DNA of 34,313 bases from Parabacteroides sp. (GTDB lineage: Bacteria > Bacteroidota > Bacteroidia > Bacteroidales > Tannerellaceae), in assembly GCA_028689545.1 (NCBI GenBank), contig JAQVCX010000029.1, forward strand, positions 1 to 34,313, read 5' to 3'. The notes below the pieces were generated by a model. The model was given only the letters and a program-made list of their open reading frames with translations, had not been told where the DNA came from and did not search any database. A program made the position numbers and the translations under genes. Position 1 is the stretch's first letter. The number at the start of each line of letters is the position of its first letter. Shown one piece after another: positions 19,262-28,042 of the stretch.

Positions 19262-19582
19262 ATGAGTAAGTTACATATTAAAAAAGGCGATATAGTATTT
19301 GTTAATACCGGCGAGGACAAGGGTAAGACAGGTCGTGTTTTACAGGTACTTGTAAAAGATAATCGTGCGATTGTCGAGGGTATTAATATGGTATCAAAGC
19401 ATACCAAGCCTAATGCGAAGAATCCTCAAGGAGGAATCGAAAAGAAGGAAGCTCCTATTCATCTTTCTAACCTTAACGTGGTTGACCCGAAATCTGGTAA
19501 AGCAACACGTATCGGCCGTAAGTTGAATGAGAAGGGTGCTTTAGTGCGTTATTCTAAAAAATCAGGGGAGGAAATTAAGTAA
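19262..19582 (+). CDS. rplX: 50S ribosomal protein L24
   Basis: L24 initiates 50S assembly at the 23S 5' end. The start at 19262 gives 106 residues beginning [20 protein letters not shown], a KOW motif ([19 protein letters not shown]) right at the N-terminus. A longer frame from 19214 would overlap rplN and lacks family residues. The rest ([20 protein letters not shown], then [17 protein letters not shown]) is standard. TAATG overlap with rplE. Confidence 0.97.
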   Translation: MSKLHIKKGDIVFVNTGEDKGKTGRVLQVLVKDNRAIVEGINMVSKHTKPNAKNPQGGIEKKEAPIHLSNLNVVDPKSGKATRIGRKLNEKGALVRYSKKSGEEIK

Positions 19583-20139
19583 TGAGCAATACTGCCAGTC
19601 TTAAGAAAGAATACCAAGACAGAATTGTTCCTGCCTTAACGAAGGAGTTCGGTTACAAATCCGTGATGCAGGTGCCTGTTTTGAAGAAAATCGTGATTAA
19701 TCAAGGATTAGGTATAGCTACGGCAGACAAGAAGGTCATCGATATCGCTATCAGTGAGTTGTCTACGATCACAGGTCAAAAAGCTGTCGCTACCGTATCT
19801 AAAAAGGATATCTCTAACTTTAAGTTGCGTAAAAAGATGCCGATCGGTGTGATGGTGACATTGCGTCGTGAGCAGATGTACGAGTTCTTGGAGAGACTTG
19901 TTCGTGTCGCTCTTCCTCGTATCCGCGACTTCAAGGGAATTGAGAGTAAGTTAGACGGAAGAGGCAATTATACACTCGGTATTCAGGAACAAATCATTTT
20001 TCCTGAAATAAATATCGATAATATTACCAAAATATTGGGAATGAATATTACCTTTGTGACCTCTGCGAAAACAGACGAAGAAGGTTATGCTCTTTTGAGA
20101 GAATTTGGATTGCCTTTTAAAAACGGAAAAAAAGACTAA
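19582..20139 (+). CDS. rplE: 50S ribosomal protein L5
   Basis: L5 is part of the central protuberance and binds 5S rRNA and P-site tRNA. The 185-residue protein contains the conserved [19 protein letters not shown] strand, the loop [20 protein letters not shown] and the C-terminal [20 protein letters not shown]. It starts on the last base of the rplX stop (coupled translation), and rpsN follows after 6 bp. Confidence 0.98.
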   Translation: MSNTASLKKEYQDRIVPALTKEFGYKSVMQVPVLKKIVINQGLGIATADKKVIDIAISELSTITGQKAVATVSKKDISNFKLRKKMPIGVMVTLRREQMYEFLERLVRVALPRIRDFKGIESKLDGRGNYTLGIQEQIIFPEINIDNITKILGMNITFVTSAKTDEEGYALLREFGLPFKNGKKD

Positions 20140-20145
20140 GTAGTT

Positions 20146-20415
20146 ATGGCTAAGGAATCAATGAAGGCCCGTGAGGTTAAAAGAGCAAAGCTTGTTGCTA
20201 AGTATGCCGCTAAAAGAGCTCAGCTTAAGGCAGAGGGTAACTATGAGGCTTTGCAGGCTTTACCTAAAAATGCTTCTCCTGTACGTTTGCACAACCGTTG
20301 CAAAATTACAGGACGTCCGAAAGGGTATGTACGCCAGTTCGGTATTTCTCGTATCCAATTACGTGAAATGGCATCTAATGGTTTAATCCCGGGTGTAAAG
20401 AAAGCAAGTTGGTAA
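20146..20415 (+). CDS. rpsN: 30S ribosomal protein S14, zinc-free type
   Basis: S14 is a 30S head protein. At 89 residues this is the longer, zinc-independent (C-minus) paralogue: it begins [20 protein letters not shown], lacks the CxxC...CxxC ribbon of the short form, and keeps [20 protein letters not shown] and the C-terminal [11 protein letters not shown]. Its 3' side has a 58-bp spacer holding a T7 run and a stable small hairpin before rpsH. Confidence 0.98.
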   Translation: MAKESMKAREVKRAKLVAKYAAKRAQLKAEGNYEALQALPKNASPVRLHNRCKITGRPKGYVRQFGISRIQLREMASNGLIPGVKKASW

Positions 20416-20434
20416 GAGTTTTTTTAGTTTAAAT

Positions 20435-20457
20435 ATTGTCCGGATGGCCGGATCAAT
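20435..20457 (+). promoter_or_regulatory. Hairpin in the rpsN-rpsH gap
   Basis: ATTGTCCGG (20435-20443), an ATGG loop and CCGGA-T-CAAT (20448-20457) pair as nine base pairs with one bulged T, 16 bp before the rpsH ATG. It lacks a following T-run, so it is not a terminator. It could bind S8 in the way the E. coli spc site does; that is inference. Confidence 0.4.
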
Positions 20458-20473
20458 TTAATTAATTATTTAT

Positions 20474-20869
20474 ATGACAGATCCTATTGCAGATTATTTG
20501 ACAAGATTGCGTAATGCGATCAAAGCGAAGCACAGAGTTGTTGAGGTGCCGGCGTCAAATTTAAAGAAAGAGATCACTAAGATCCTTTTCGACAAGGGCT
20601 ACATTCTTAATTTTAAGTTTGTAGAGGATGGTCCTCAAGGTACGATTAAGATCGCCTTGAAGTATGACCTAGTAAACAAAGTTAACGCGATTAAGAAACT
20701 TGAGAGAGTTTCTACGCCCGGTTTGCGTAAGTACACTGGTTACAAAGAAATGCCGAGAGTATTGAATGGTTTAGGTATTGCTGTTCTTTCTACTTCTAAA
20801 GGTGTGATGACTGACAAAGAGGCCCGCGATCTGAAGATCGGTGGCGAGGTATTATGTTACGTTTATTAA
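20474..20869 (+). CDS. rpsH: 30S ribosomal protein S8
   Basis: S8 is a primary 16S-binding protein of the platform and, in E. coli, the spc-operon repressor. The 131-residue product begins MTDPIADYLTRLRNAIKAKH and contains RVSTPGLRKYTGYKEMPRVL and the C-terminal LSTSKGVMTDKEARDLKIGG, both RNA-contacting signatures. A hairpin in the short leader just upstream is a candidate autoregulatory site. Confidence 0.98.
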   Translation: MTDPIADYLTRLRNAIKAKHRVVEVPASNLKKEITKILFDKGYILNFKFVEDGPQGTIKIALKYDLVNKVNAIKKLERVSTPGLRKYTGYKEMPRVLNGLGIAVLSTSKGVMTDKEARDLKIGGEVLCYVY

Positions 20870-20871
20870 TT

Positions 20872-20878
20872 AGGAGGG
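20872..20878 (+). promoter_or_regulatory. Strong Shine-Dalgarno site of rplF
   Basis: AGGAGGG, with AGGAGG ending 8 nt before the rplF ATG, is a full anti-SD match at standard spacing, in a cluster where most genes have none. Confidence 0.7.
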
Positions 20879-20885
20879 AAGAAGA

Positions 20886-21437
20886 ATGTCAAGAATAGGA
20901 AAATTACCAATTCATGTACCGGCTGGTGTTACAGTTACAATTAAGGATAATGTAGTAACAGTTAAAGGCCCTAAAGGTGAACTTGTACAGGGAGTGAATC
21001 CTGATATTAATGTTACTTTGGAAGACGGAGTTATCCATTTAACAAGACCGACTGATGATAAGAATCATCGTGCGTTACACGGTTTGTATCGCTCTTTGAT
21101 CAACAACATGGTTGTTGGTTGCGCGGAGGGATATAAGAAGGAGCTTGAGTTAGTAGGTGTTGGTTACCGTGTTTCAAATGCAGGTCAGTTATTGGATCTT
21201 TCTTTGGGTTATACTCACAATATCTATTTGCAGTTGCCGAAGGAAGTGAAAGTTGAGACGAAGTCAGAGAGAAATAAGAATCCTCTTATTATCCTTGAAT
21301 CGGCTGACAAACAATTATTAGGTCAGATTTGCGCGAAGATCCGTTCATTCAGAATGCCGGAACCGTATAAAGGTAAGGGTATCAAGTTCGTGGGTGAAGA
21401 GATTCGCAGAAAGTCTGGTAAGTCAGCAGGTAAGTAA
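20886..21437 (+). CDS. rplF: 50S ribosomal protein L6
   Basis: L6 lies near the sarcin-ricin loop and factor-binding site. The 183-residue protein has the usual two-repeat structure: MSRIGKLPIHVPAGVTVTIK in the first, and VGVGYRVSNAGQLLDLSLGY with IRSFRMPEPYKGKGIKFVGE in the second. It has the best Shine-Dalgarno sequence in the window, which sets it apart from its neighbours. Confidence 0.98.
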   Translation: MSRIGKLPIHVPAGVTVTIKDNVVTVKGPKGELVQGVNPDINVTLEDGVIHLTRPTDDKNHRALHGLYRSLINNMVVGCAEGYKKELELVGVGYRVSNAGQLLDLSLGYTHNIYLQLPKEVKVETKSERNKNPLIILESADKQLLGQICAKIRSFRMPEPYKGKGIKFVGEEIRRKSGKSAGK

Positions 21438-21458
21438 TCTACGTAAACTGAAATTATC

Positions 21459-21803
21459 ATGACAACGAAGCTAGAAAGAAGATTAAAAATAAAAGCAGGC
21501 GTACGCGGCAAAATCTCAGGAACTACTGAGCGTCCGCGCCTGACTGTGTTTAGAAGCAACAAGCAAATCTACGCACAGGTGATAGATGATACTACAGGCA
21601 AGACTTTAGCCGCTGCTTCATCTTTGAAATTAGATGTTAAGGCTCCCAAAAAGGAGATCGCTGCTAAGGTTGGTGAATTAATCGCTAAAGGCGCTCAAGA
21701 AGTTGGCGTTCAGACAGTGGTTTTCGACCGTAATGGTTACCTGTATCACGGGAGAATTAAAGAATTAGCAGATGCTGCACGTAACGGCGGCCTTAAATTT
21801 TAA
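21459..21803 (+). CDS. rplR: 50S ribosomal protein L18
   Basis: L18 binds 5S rRNA in the central protuberance. It has 114 residues, with the basic N-terminus [20 protein letters not shown], the family strand [20 protein letters not shown] and the C-terminal [20 protein letters not shown]. Its stop overlaps the first ATG of rpsE (TAATG). Confidence 0.98.
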
Positions 21804-22321
21804 TGAAGATGGCAAATAATAGAGTTAAATCGACCAACGACTTAGAGTTGAAGGACAGACTGGTTGCAATCAATCGTGTAACTAAGGTTACAAAAGGTGG
21901 ACGTACATTCAGTTTTGCTGCTATCGTTGTAGTAGGGAACGAGGATGGTATCGTTGGCTGGGGATTAGGTAAAGCTGGTGAGGTAACGACAGCTATCGCT
22001 AAAGGTGTAGAAGCTGCAAAGAAGAACTTGATCAAGGTTCCGGTACACAAAGGTACGATCCCTCACGAGCAATTAGCTAAATTCGGTGGTGCTCAGGTGT
22101 TGATCAGACCCGCATCTCACGGTACTGGTGTAAAGGCTGGTGGTGCTATGCGTGCCGTATTGGAGAGCGTAGGTATTACAGACGTTTTGGCAAAATCTAA
22201 AGGTTCTTCCAACCCTCATAACTTGGTGAAAGCTACTATTGCTGCGCTAGGTGAGTTGAGAAGCCCGTTCGATGTTGCTCAGAACAGAGGTGTTGCTGTT
22301 GAAAAAGTATTTAGAGGTTAA
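21803..22321 (+). CDS. rpsE: 30S ribosomal protein S5
   Basis: S5 contributes to decoding accuracy and the mRNA entry channel; it is the classic spectinomycin-resistance protein. The N-terminal loop [20 protein letters not shown] is unaltered compared with typical sequences, as is [20 protein letters not shown] and the C-terminal [14 protein letters not shown]. The start may be the overlapping ATG at 21803 or the ATG two codons later at 21809 (MANNRVK). The former fits coupling to rplR; the choice is not certain. Confidence 0.97.
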
Positions 22322-22324
22322 TTA

Positions 22325-22330
22325 GGGAGG
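22325..22330 (+). promoter_or_regulatory. Shine-Dalgarno site of rpmD
   Basis: GGGAGG ends 8 nt before the rpmD ATG, the third clear SD-like sequence in the cluster. Confidence 0.6.
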
Positions 22331-22338
22331 ATAAGTTT

Positions 22339-22515
22339 ATGGCGACTATTAAAGTAAAGCAAGTTAAAAGTAGAATTAAATGCCCGAAAGACCAAAAAAG
22401 AACGCTTGATGCGCTAGGGCTGAGAAAGATGAACCAGATTGTAGAGCATGAAGCTAATCCGGCGATCTTAGGTATGGTTGAGAAAGTGAAACATTTGGTT
22501 TCTGTAGTAAAGTAA
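22339..22515 (+). CDS. rpmD: 50S ribosomal protein L30
   Basis: L30 is a small 50S protein that many bacteria lack. The 58-residue frame, between rpsE and rplO as expected, reads [20 protein letters not shown] onward, with the family segments [18 protein letters not shown] and [18 protein letters not shown]. It is preceded by an SD-like GGGAGG. Length, position and sequence all fit. Confidence 0.96.
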   Translation: MATIKVKQVKSRIKCPKDQKRTLDALGLRKMNQIVEHEANPAILGMVEKVKHLVSVVK

Positions 22516-22544
22516 TAATTGGTTGAAAAAATAAATTATACGAT

Positions 22545-22991
22545 ATGAATTTATCAAATTTAAAACCGGCTGAAGGATCTACCAAGACCAGAAAAAGAAT
22601 CGGACGTGGTCCAGGTTCAGGATTAGGCGGAACTTCAACAAGAGGTCATAAAGGAGCCAAATCAAGATCTGGCTACAAGAACAAGATTGGTTTCGAAGGT
22701 GGTCAGATGCCTATTCAAAGACGTTTGCCTAAATTCGGTTTCAAGAATATTAACCGTGTAGAATATAAAGCTATTAATATCGATACGTTGCAACAAATGG
22801 CTGAGGCTAAGCAATTGACTAAGATTGGTATTAATGAATTGATGGAGGCTGGCTTTATCTCTTCTTCTCAAGTGGTTAAAATTCTTGGTAATGGTGGCTT
22901 GACTGCTAAGTTAGAGGTGGAGGCTCACGCTTTCTCTAAGAGTGCGGAGGCAGCTATCCAAGCCGCAGGTGGAACAGTCGTTAAACTCTAA
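22545..22991 (+). CDS. rplO: 50S ribosomal protein L15
   Basis: L15 is a late-assembly 50S protein. The 148-residue sequence has the glycine-rich basic N-terminus (KRIGRGPGSGLGGTSTRGHK), the QMPIQRRLPKFGFKN segment and the C-terminal globular domain ending VEAHAFSKSAEAAIQAAGG. secY begins 3 bp after its stop. Confidence 0.98.
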   Translation: MNLSNLKPAEGSTKTRKRIGRGPGSGLGGTSTRGHKGAKSRSGYKNKIGFEGGQMPIQRRLPKFGFKNINRVEYKAINIDTLQQMAEAKQLTKIGINELMEAGFISSSQVVKILGNGGLTAKLEVEAHAFSKSAEAAIQAAGGTVVKL

Positions 22992-22994
22992 GTC

Positions 22995-24335
22995 ATGAGA
23001 GCTGTTGAAACAATCAAGAATATCTGGAAGATTGAGGATCTGAGAAATCGGATCCTCACCACTCTTTTATTGGTGGCTATATATCGTTTTGGTACGTATG
23101 TAGTGCTTCCGGGTATCGATCCTAAAGCGTTGACCGCTTTACAGGAGCAGACAAGAGGCGGATTGCTTGCACTGTTGGATATGTTCTCAGGTGGAGCCTT
23201 TTCTAACGCATCTATTTTTGCGTTGGGAATCATGCCATATATCTCCGCTTCAATTGTTATGCAGTTGTTGGCCATCGCAGTTCCTTCTTTCCAGAAATTA
23301 CAGAGAGAGGGTGAGAGTGGCCGTAGAAAGATTAACCAGTGGACTCGTTACTTGACGATAGCGATATTGTTATTCCAAGGTCCTACTTATTTGGTGAATT
23401 TGAGCGTTCAGCTTAAGGCTGCTGGAGCGGCTTTACCGGGTGGTATTTGGTTCACGGTCTCATCTACGATCATCTTGGCTGCGGGAAGTATGTTTATCTT
23501 ATGGCTAGGTGAAAGAATTACAGATAAAGGTGTTGGAAATGGTATTTCATTTATCATTTTAGTTGGTATTATAGCCCGTCTGCCGCACTCTTTGTTTCAG
23601 GAATTCGTTTCTAGGACAAGTGAGAAAACCGGTGGTCTGGTTATGTTCTTATTTGAGATGTTGTTCCTTTTGCTTGTTATCGCAGGTGCGATCTTATTGG
23701 TACAAGGTACTCGTAAGGTTCCTGTGCAATATGCGAAAAGAATTATTGGGAATAAGCAATATGGTGGCGCACGTCAGTACATCCCTTTGAAGGTGAATGC
23801 AGCTAACGTAATGCCTATCATCTTCGCTCAGGCGATCATGTTTATTCCTATCTCTATTGTTGGTTTCTCTAGCACGGGAGAGCAAAGTAGCTTTTGGGCT
23901 GCTTTTATGGATAATACGGGATTCTGGTACAACTTCGTTTTTGCGGTGTTGATTATCTTGTTTACGTATTTCTATACGGCTATCACGATCAATCCGACTC
24001 AAATGTCGGATGATTTAAAGAGAAACAATGGTTTTATCCCGGGTGTAAAGCCGGGTAAGAATACCAAAGATTATTTGGATACCATAATGGACCGTATTAC
24101 TTTGCCGGGTGCTTTTTTCCTAGCGTTGGTCGCTATCATGCCCGCTTTCGCTAGAATTGCCGGTGTAAGTATGGAGTTCTCCCAATTCTTTGGTGGTACA
24201 TCTTTGTTGATTTTGGTTGGTGTGGTGTTGGATACATTGCAGCAAGTCGAAAGTCATTTGTTAATGCGTCATTATGACGGTTTGTTGAAGTCAGGAAGAA
24301 TCAAAGGCCGTACAGGCTCTGTTGCCGCTTATTAA
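22995..24335 (+). CDS. secY: Protein translocase subunit SecY
   Basis: SecY is the channel subunit of the Sec translocon in the inner membrane, exporting unfolded preproteins and inserting membrane proteins. The 446-residue product has ten hydrophobic segments and the family signatures: the plug region ALLDMFSGGAFSNASIFALG, the gate segment IMPYISASIVMQLLAIAVP, the loop GNGISFIILVGI, and the cytosolic KRNNGFIPGVKPGKNT loop. It serves as the export route for the many signal-peptide proteins elsewhere in the window. map follows after 4 bp. Confidence 0.99.
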   Translation: MRAVETIKNIWKIEDLRNRILTTLLLVAIYRFGTYVVLPGIDPKALTALQEQTRGGLLALLDMFSGGAFSNASIFALGIMPYISASIVMQLLAIAVPSFQKLQREGESGRRKINQWTRYLTIAILLFQGPTYLVNLSVQLKAAGAALPGGIWFTVSSTIILAAGSMFILWLGERITDKGVGNGISFIILVGIIARLPHSLFQEFVSRTSEKTGGLVMFLFEMLFLLLVIAGAILLVQGTRKVPVQYAKRIIGNKQYGGARQYIPLKVNAANVMPIIFAQAIMFIPISIVGFSSTGEQSSFWAAFMDNTGFWYNFVFAVLIILFTYFYTAITINPTQMSDDLKRNNGFIPGVKPGKNTKDYLDTIMDRITLPGAFFLALVAIMPAFARIAGVSMEFSQFFGGTSLLILVGVVLDTLQQVESHLLMRHYDGLLKSGRIKGRTGSVAAY

Positions 24336-24339
24336 TAGA

Positions 24340-25125
24340 ATGATCTATTTAAAGACAGATGAAGAGATTGAGTTGATGCGTGAGGCTAATCAACTGGTGG
24401 GTAAGACACTTGGCGAGGTCGCTAAGCATATTGCTCCCGGAGTCTCCACTCTTCAACTTGATAAGATTGCGGAAGAGTTCATTAGAGATAATGGTGCTGT
24501 TCCGGCTTTTTTGGGATATGGTGGTTTCCCTAATTCAATATGTGCGTCTGTGAACGAGCAGGTGGTACATGGTATTCCTTCTTCTAAGATGATCTTGAAA
24601 GAGGGTGACGTGATCTCTGTGGATTGTGGGACGATATTGAATGGTTTTGTCGGTGATTCTGCTTATACATTCTGTGTGGGTGAGGTTGCGCCGGAGGTGA
24701 AGAGATTGTTGAAAACAACGAAGGATTCACTTTATTTAGGTGTTCAAAGTGCTGTTGAAGGTCACCGTTTGGGTGATATCAGTAATGCGGTTCAGACCTA
24801 TTGTGAGTCTAAAGGTTACTCTGTCGTAAGAGAGCTGGTAGGACATGGTATAGGTAGGAAGATGCATGAGGAACCGGAAGTACCTAATTATGGCAGACGT
24901 GGATGTGGACCGTTATTGCGTAGCGGAATGTGTATCTGTATCGAGCCGATGATTAACATGGGAAGTAAGAACGTAGCATTTGAGAAAGACGGATGGACGG
25001 TTCGTACAAAGGATAGGAAGCCTTCTGCTCATTTCGAGCATTGTATCGCTATACGTCCGGATGGCCCTCAGATCTTATCTTCATTTATTTTTTTAGAGGA
25101 CGTTCTAGGAGAAAACGCAATTTAA
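24340..25125 (+). CDS. map: Methionine aminopeptidase, type I
   Basis: Removes the initiator methionine from nascent proteins; a two-metal enzyme of the pita-bread fold. The start at 24340 gives 261 residues ([20 protein letters not shown]); an in-frame TTG inside secY at 24322 is rejected. Metal-ligand motifs are visible: [18 protein letters not shown] (two Asp), [18 protein letters not shown] (His), CIEPMI (Glu) and the later Glu in HFEHCIAI. Its place after secY, together with infA, resembles the Gram-positive order but without adk. Confidence 0.97.
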   Translation: MIYLKTDEEIELMREANQLVGKTLGEVAKHIAPGVSTLQLDKIAEEFIRDNGAVPAFLGYGGFPNSICASVNEQVVHGIPSSKMILKEGDVISVDCGTILNGFVGDSAYTFCVGEVAPEVKRLLKTTKDSLYLGVQSAVEGHRLGDISNAVQTYCESKGYSVVRELVGHGIGRKMHEEPEVPNYGRRGCGPLLRSGMCICIEPMINMGSKNVAFEKDGWTVRTKDRKPSAHFEHCIAIRPDGPQILSSFIFLEDVLGENAI

Positions 25126-25135
25126 TTGGATTTAT

Positions 25136-25354
25136 ATGGCTAAACAATCAGCAATAGAGAAAGATGGAGTAATTGTAGAAGCATTGTCAAACGCAATGTT
25201 TCGTGTAGAATTGGAGAACGGACATGAAATTACCGCTCATATCTCAGGAAAGATGCGCATGCATTACATTAAGATCCTTCCGGGGGATAAGGTAAGAGTA
25301 GAAATGTCTCCGTATGATCTATCGAAAGGTAGAATTGCTTTTAGATACAAATAA
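25136..25354 (+). CDS. infA: Translation initiation factor IF-1
   Basis: IF-1 occupies the 30S A site during initiation. The 72-residue OB-fold protein is a textbook match: [40 protein letters not shown] and the C-terminal [20 protein letters not shown]. It sits 10 bp after map and 13 bp before rpmJ. Confidence 0.98.
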   Translation: MAKQSAIEKDGVIVEALSNAMFRVELENGHEITAHISGKMRMHYIKILPGDKVRVEMSPYDLSKGRIAFRYK

Positions 25355-25367
25355 AAATAAACACGAT

Positions 25368-25484
25368 ATGAAAGTAAGAGCATCTTTAAAGAAGCGTACA
25401 CCTGAGTGCAAGATCGTAAGAAGAAAGGGTCGCTTATATGTAATTAACAAGAAAAATCCTAAGTATAAACAACGTCAAGGATAA
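25368..25484 (+). CDS. rpmJ: 50S ribosomal protein L36, zinc-ligand-poor form
   Basis: L36 is the smallest 50S protein, binding 23S rRNA near the factor-binding region. The 38-codon frame starts [20 protein letters not shown] and ends NPKYKQRQG, matching the family at both ends. The four zinc ligands of the usual form (Cys11, Cys14, Cys27, His33) are here Thr, Cys, Asn and Tyr, so only one is retained and zinc binding is unlikely (a C-minus type). Its position between infA and rpsM is standard. Confidence 0.95.
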   Translation: MKVRASLKKRTPECKIVRRKGRLYVINKKNPKYKQRQG

Positions 25485-25487
25485 TTT

Positions 25488-25506
25488 ATTATTTTTGCAA
25501 AATAAT
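25488..25506 (+). promoter_or_regulatory. Possible internal promoter or AT-rich hairpin before rpsM
   Basis: TATTTTTG (25490-25497) matches the -7 consensus but has no convincing TTTG 19-21 bp upstream. The same bases form a perfect 8-bp inverted repeat, ATTATTTT/AAAATAAT, around TGC. This could be an internal promoter of the alpha-type gene group; weak. Confidence 0.3.
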
Positions 25507-25519
25507 CTAAGTAAGTAAT

Positions 25520-25900
25520 ATGGCTATAAGAATAGTTGGTGTAGACTTGCCACAAAATAAAAGAGGAGAAATCGCTTTGACTTATATCTATGGTATTGGT
25601 CGTAGCGCTGCAAAATCCGTATTAGATAAGGCTGGGATTGATCGTGATATCAAGGTTAAGGATTGGACAGACGATCAAGCCGCAAAAGTTCGTGAAGTCA
25701 TTGGCGCTGAATATAAGGTGGAAGGTGACCTTCGTTCAGAGGTTCAGTTGAACATCAAGCGCTTGATGGATATTGGTTGCTACAGAGGTGTTCGTCACCG
25801 TGTTGGGTTACCGTTGAGAGGCCAGAGCACAAAGAATAATGCTCGTACTCGTAAGGGTAAGAAGAAAACTGTTGCAAATAAGAAAAAAGCTACTAAATAA
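25520..25900 (+). CDS. rpsM: 30S ribosomal protein S13
   Basis: S13 is a head protein contacting P-site tRNA and the 50S bridge. The 126-residue product begins [20 protein letters not shown] with the YIYGIG turn, and has [20 protein letters not shown] and a lysine-rich tail ([17 protein letters not shown]). It starts the S13-S11-S4-rpoA-L17 group; an AT-rich element with promoter-like features precedes it. Confidence 0.98.
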   Translation: MAIRIVGVDLPQNKRGEIALTYIYGIGRSAAKSVLDKAGIDRDIKVKDWTDDQAAKVREVIGAEYKVEGDLRSEVQLNIKRLMDIGCYRGVRHRVGLPLRGQSTKNNARTRKGKKKTVANKKKATK

Positions 25901-25911
25901 TAAGAGTTGAT

Positions 25912-26301
25912 ATGGCAAAGAAAACAGTCGCAGCAAAGAAGAGAAACGTAAAGGTTGACGCTTACGGTCAAGCTCATATTCATTCTTCTTTTAACAACAT
26001 TATTGTGTCTTTAGCGAATAGCGATGGACAAGTAATCAGCTGGTCCTCCGCTGGTAAGATGGGATTTAGAAGCTCTAAGAAGAATACTCCTTATGCAGCT
26101 CAGATGGCAGCACAGGATTGCGCTAAAGTAGCTTATGATCTTGGTTTAAGAAAGGTGAAAGTATTCGTTAAGGGTCCGGGTAACGGTCGTGAGTCCGCTA
26201 TCAGAACGATCCATGGCGCAGGTATCGAGGTAACAGAAATTGTTGATGTTACTCCGCTTCCTCATAACGGATGTCGTCCTCCGAAAAAGAGAAGAGTATA
26301 A
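25912..26301 (+). CDS. rpsK: 30S ribosomal protein S11
   Basis: S11 is a platform protein near the mRNA exit site. The 129-residue sequence has a basic N-terminus, then [58 protein letters not shown] and the strictly conserved C-terminal [14 protein letters not shown] 123-bp structured spacer follows before rpsD. Confidence 0.98.
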   Translation: MAKKTVAAKKRNVKVDAYGQAHIHSSFNNIIVSLANSDGQVISWSSAGKMGFRSSKKNTPYAAQMAAQDCAKVAYDLGLRKVKVFVKGPGNGRESAIRTIHGAGIEVTEIVDVTPLPHNGCRPPKKRRV

Positions 26302-26324
26302 TTAATTATAGTTTCTTAAACATT

Positions 26325-26397
26325 GAATCCGGAATTGTGAATAGATTGCATATTGACCTTATCCTCTCTGTAATCGCGGCTGCACGGTTCCAGATTC
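26325..26397 (+). promoter_or_regulatory. Structured mRNA leader upstream of rpsD, candidate S4-binding element
   Basis: Bases 26325-26339 (GAATCCGGAATTGTG) pair with 26383-26397 (CACGGTTCCAGATTC): 14 of 15 positions pair, including two G-U wobbles, with a single C-A mismatch. Nested inside, GATTGCA (26344-26350) pairs with TGTAATC (26369-26375), seven pairs with one G-U, closing an 18-nt loop. The element ends 27 nt before the rpsD ATG and has no T-run, so it is not a terminator. S4 is known to autoregulate through leader structures in several phyla; binding here is inferred. Confidence 0.75.
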
Positions 26398-26424
26398 AAG
26401 CAGAACATTTAAAAAAATAGAAAA

Positions 26425-27030
26425 ATGGCAAGATATACTGGACCAAGAACAAGAATTGCCCGTAAATTTGGTGAGGCAATATTCGGTGCGGATAAAGTTC
26501 TTTCTAAGAAGAACTATCCTCCTGGACAACATGGTAACTCCAGAAAAAGAAAGACTTCTGAATACGGTATCCAGCTTCGCGAGAAGCAAAAAGCAAAATA
26601 CACTTATGGCGTATTGGAGAAGCAATTTAGAAACTTATTCGAAAAAGCTTCACGCTCTAAAGGTATTACCGGTGAGGTTCTTCTTCAATTGTTAGAAGGC
26701 CGTCTTGACAATGTGGTTTATCGTTTGGGTATGGCCCCGACAAGAGCTGCAGCTCGTCAGTTGGTTTCTCATCGTCACATTACAGTAGACGGAAGTGTTG
26801 TAAACATTCCTTCTTACTCTGTAAAACCCGGTCAGGTTATTGGTGTTAGAGAAAAATCTAAATCCATGGAGGTTATTGTTGACGCTTTGTCAGGCTTCAA
26901 CCATAGCAAGTATCCTTGGATTGAGTGGGATCAGTCTTCAATGAGCGGAAAATTACTGCATCTGCCGGAAAGAACTGACATTCCTGAAAACATTAAAGAG
27001 CAGTTGATCGTAGAATTGTATTCTAAATAA
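26425..27030 (+). CDS. rpsD: 30S ribosomal protein S4
   Basis: S4 is the primary assembly protein of the 30S body and guards the mRNA entry. The 201-residue protein begins [20 protein letters not shown] without the Cys cluster of the zinc form, then carries the S4 RNA-binding domain (about residues 92-155: [20 protein letters not shown], then [20 protein letters not shown]). It is the only gene in the cluster with a long structured leader, so it is the likely regulator of this part of the operon. Confidence 0.98.
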   Translation: MARYTGPRTRIARKFGEAIFGADKVLSKKNYPPGQHGNSRKRKTSEYGIQLREKQKAKYTYGVLEKQFRNLFEKASRSKGITGEVLLQLLEGRLDNVVYRLGMAPTRAAARQLVSHRHITVDGSVVNIPSYSVKPGQVIGVREKSKSMEVIVDALSGFNHSKYPWIEWDQSSMSGKLLHLPERTDIPENIKEQLIVELYSK

Positions 27031-27042
27031 TAATTGATTTCC

Positions 27043-28035
27043 ATGGCGATATTAGCATTTCAAAAACCCGATAAAGTATTAATGTTGGAAGCGGACAATT
27101 TCTTCGGAAAGTTTGAATTTCGTCCGTTGGAACCCGGCTATGGTATTACAATAGGTAATGCTTTGCGTCGTATTCTCCTGTCGTCACTTGAAGGTTTTGC
27201 TATTACATCCATTAAGATCGACGGGGTTGACCATGAATTTGGTACAATCCCGGGTGTTATCGAGGATGTGACAAACATTATCTTGAATCTGAAGCAAGTT
27301 CGTTTCAAGCATATCGTAGACGACATCGAGAATGAAAAAGTGAGTATTACTGTTTCGGGTTCGGAAGTGTTCAAAGCCGGTGATATTGGTAAGCAGCTGA
27401 CTGGATTCGAGATCTTGAATCCTGATTTGGTTATTTGCCGTTTAGATCCGACCGCAAGTTTCCAGATTGAATTGACTATTAATAAAGGTCGCGGCTATGT
27501 ACCCGCAGATGAGAATAGAGACCCGAACGCAGACATACATGTGATCGCAATCGACTCTATCTTTACTCCGATACGTAACGTGAAATATTCAATTGAGAAC
27601 TTCCGTGTTGAACAGAAGACGGACTACGAGAAGTTGGTTCTTGAAATAGCCACAGATGGTTCTATTCATCCGAAGGAAGCGTTGAAGGAAGCAGCAAAGA
27701 TTCTGATTCATCATTTCATGTTGTTCTCAGATGAAAAAATTGCGATCGAGACAGCGGATACTGAAGGCAATGAAGAGTTCGATGAAGAAGTACTTCATAT
27801 GCGTCAGTTGCTTAAGAGCAAGCTGGCTGATATGGACCTTTCCGTTCGTGCATTGAATTGCTTAAAGGCCGCAGATGTTGAAACATTAGGTGAGTTGGTT
27901 AAGTTCAATAAGAATGATTTGTTGAAATTCCGTAACTTCGGTAAGAAGTCGCTCACTGAACTTGATGAACTGCTTGAGAGCTTGAACCTTTCATTCGGTA
28001 TGGATATCACAAAATATAAATTAGATAAAGAGTAA
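27043..28035 (+). CDS. rpoA: DNA-directed RNA polymerase subunit alpha
   Basis: Alpha dimerises to start RNA polymerase assembly, and its C-terminal domain contacts promoters and activators. I start it at the ATG at 27043 ([20 protein letters not shown]), giving the usual 330 residues. The N-terminal domain shows the family segment [20 protein letters not shown]; an acidic linker ([10 protein letters not shown]) precedes the C-terminal HhH domain ([33 protein letters not shown]). Located between S4 and L17 as in most bacteria. Confidence 0.98.
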
Positions 28036-28042
28036 GTAAACG

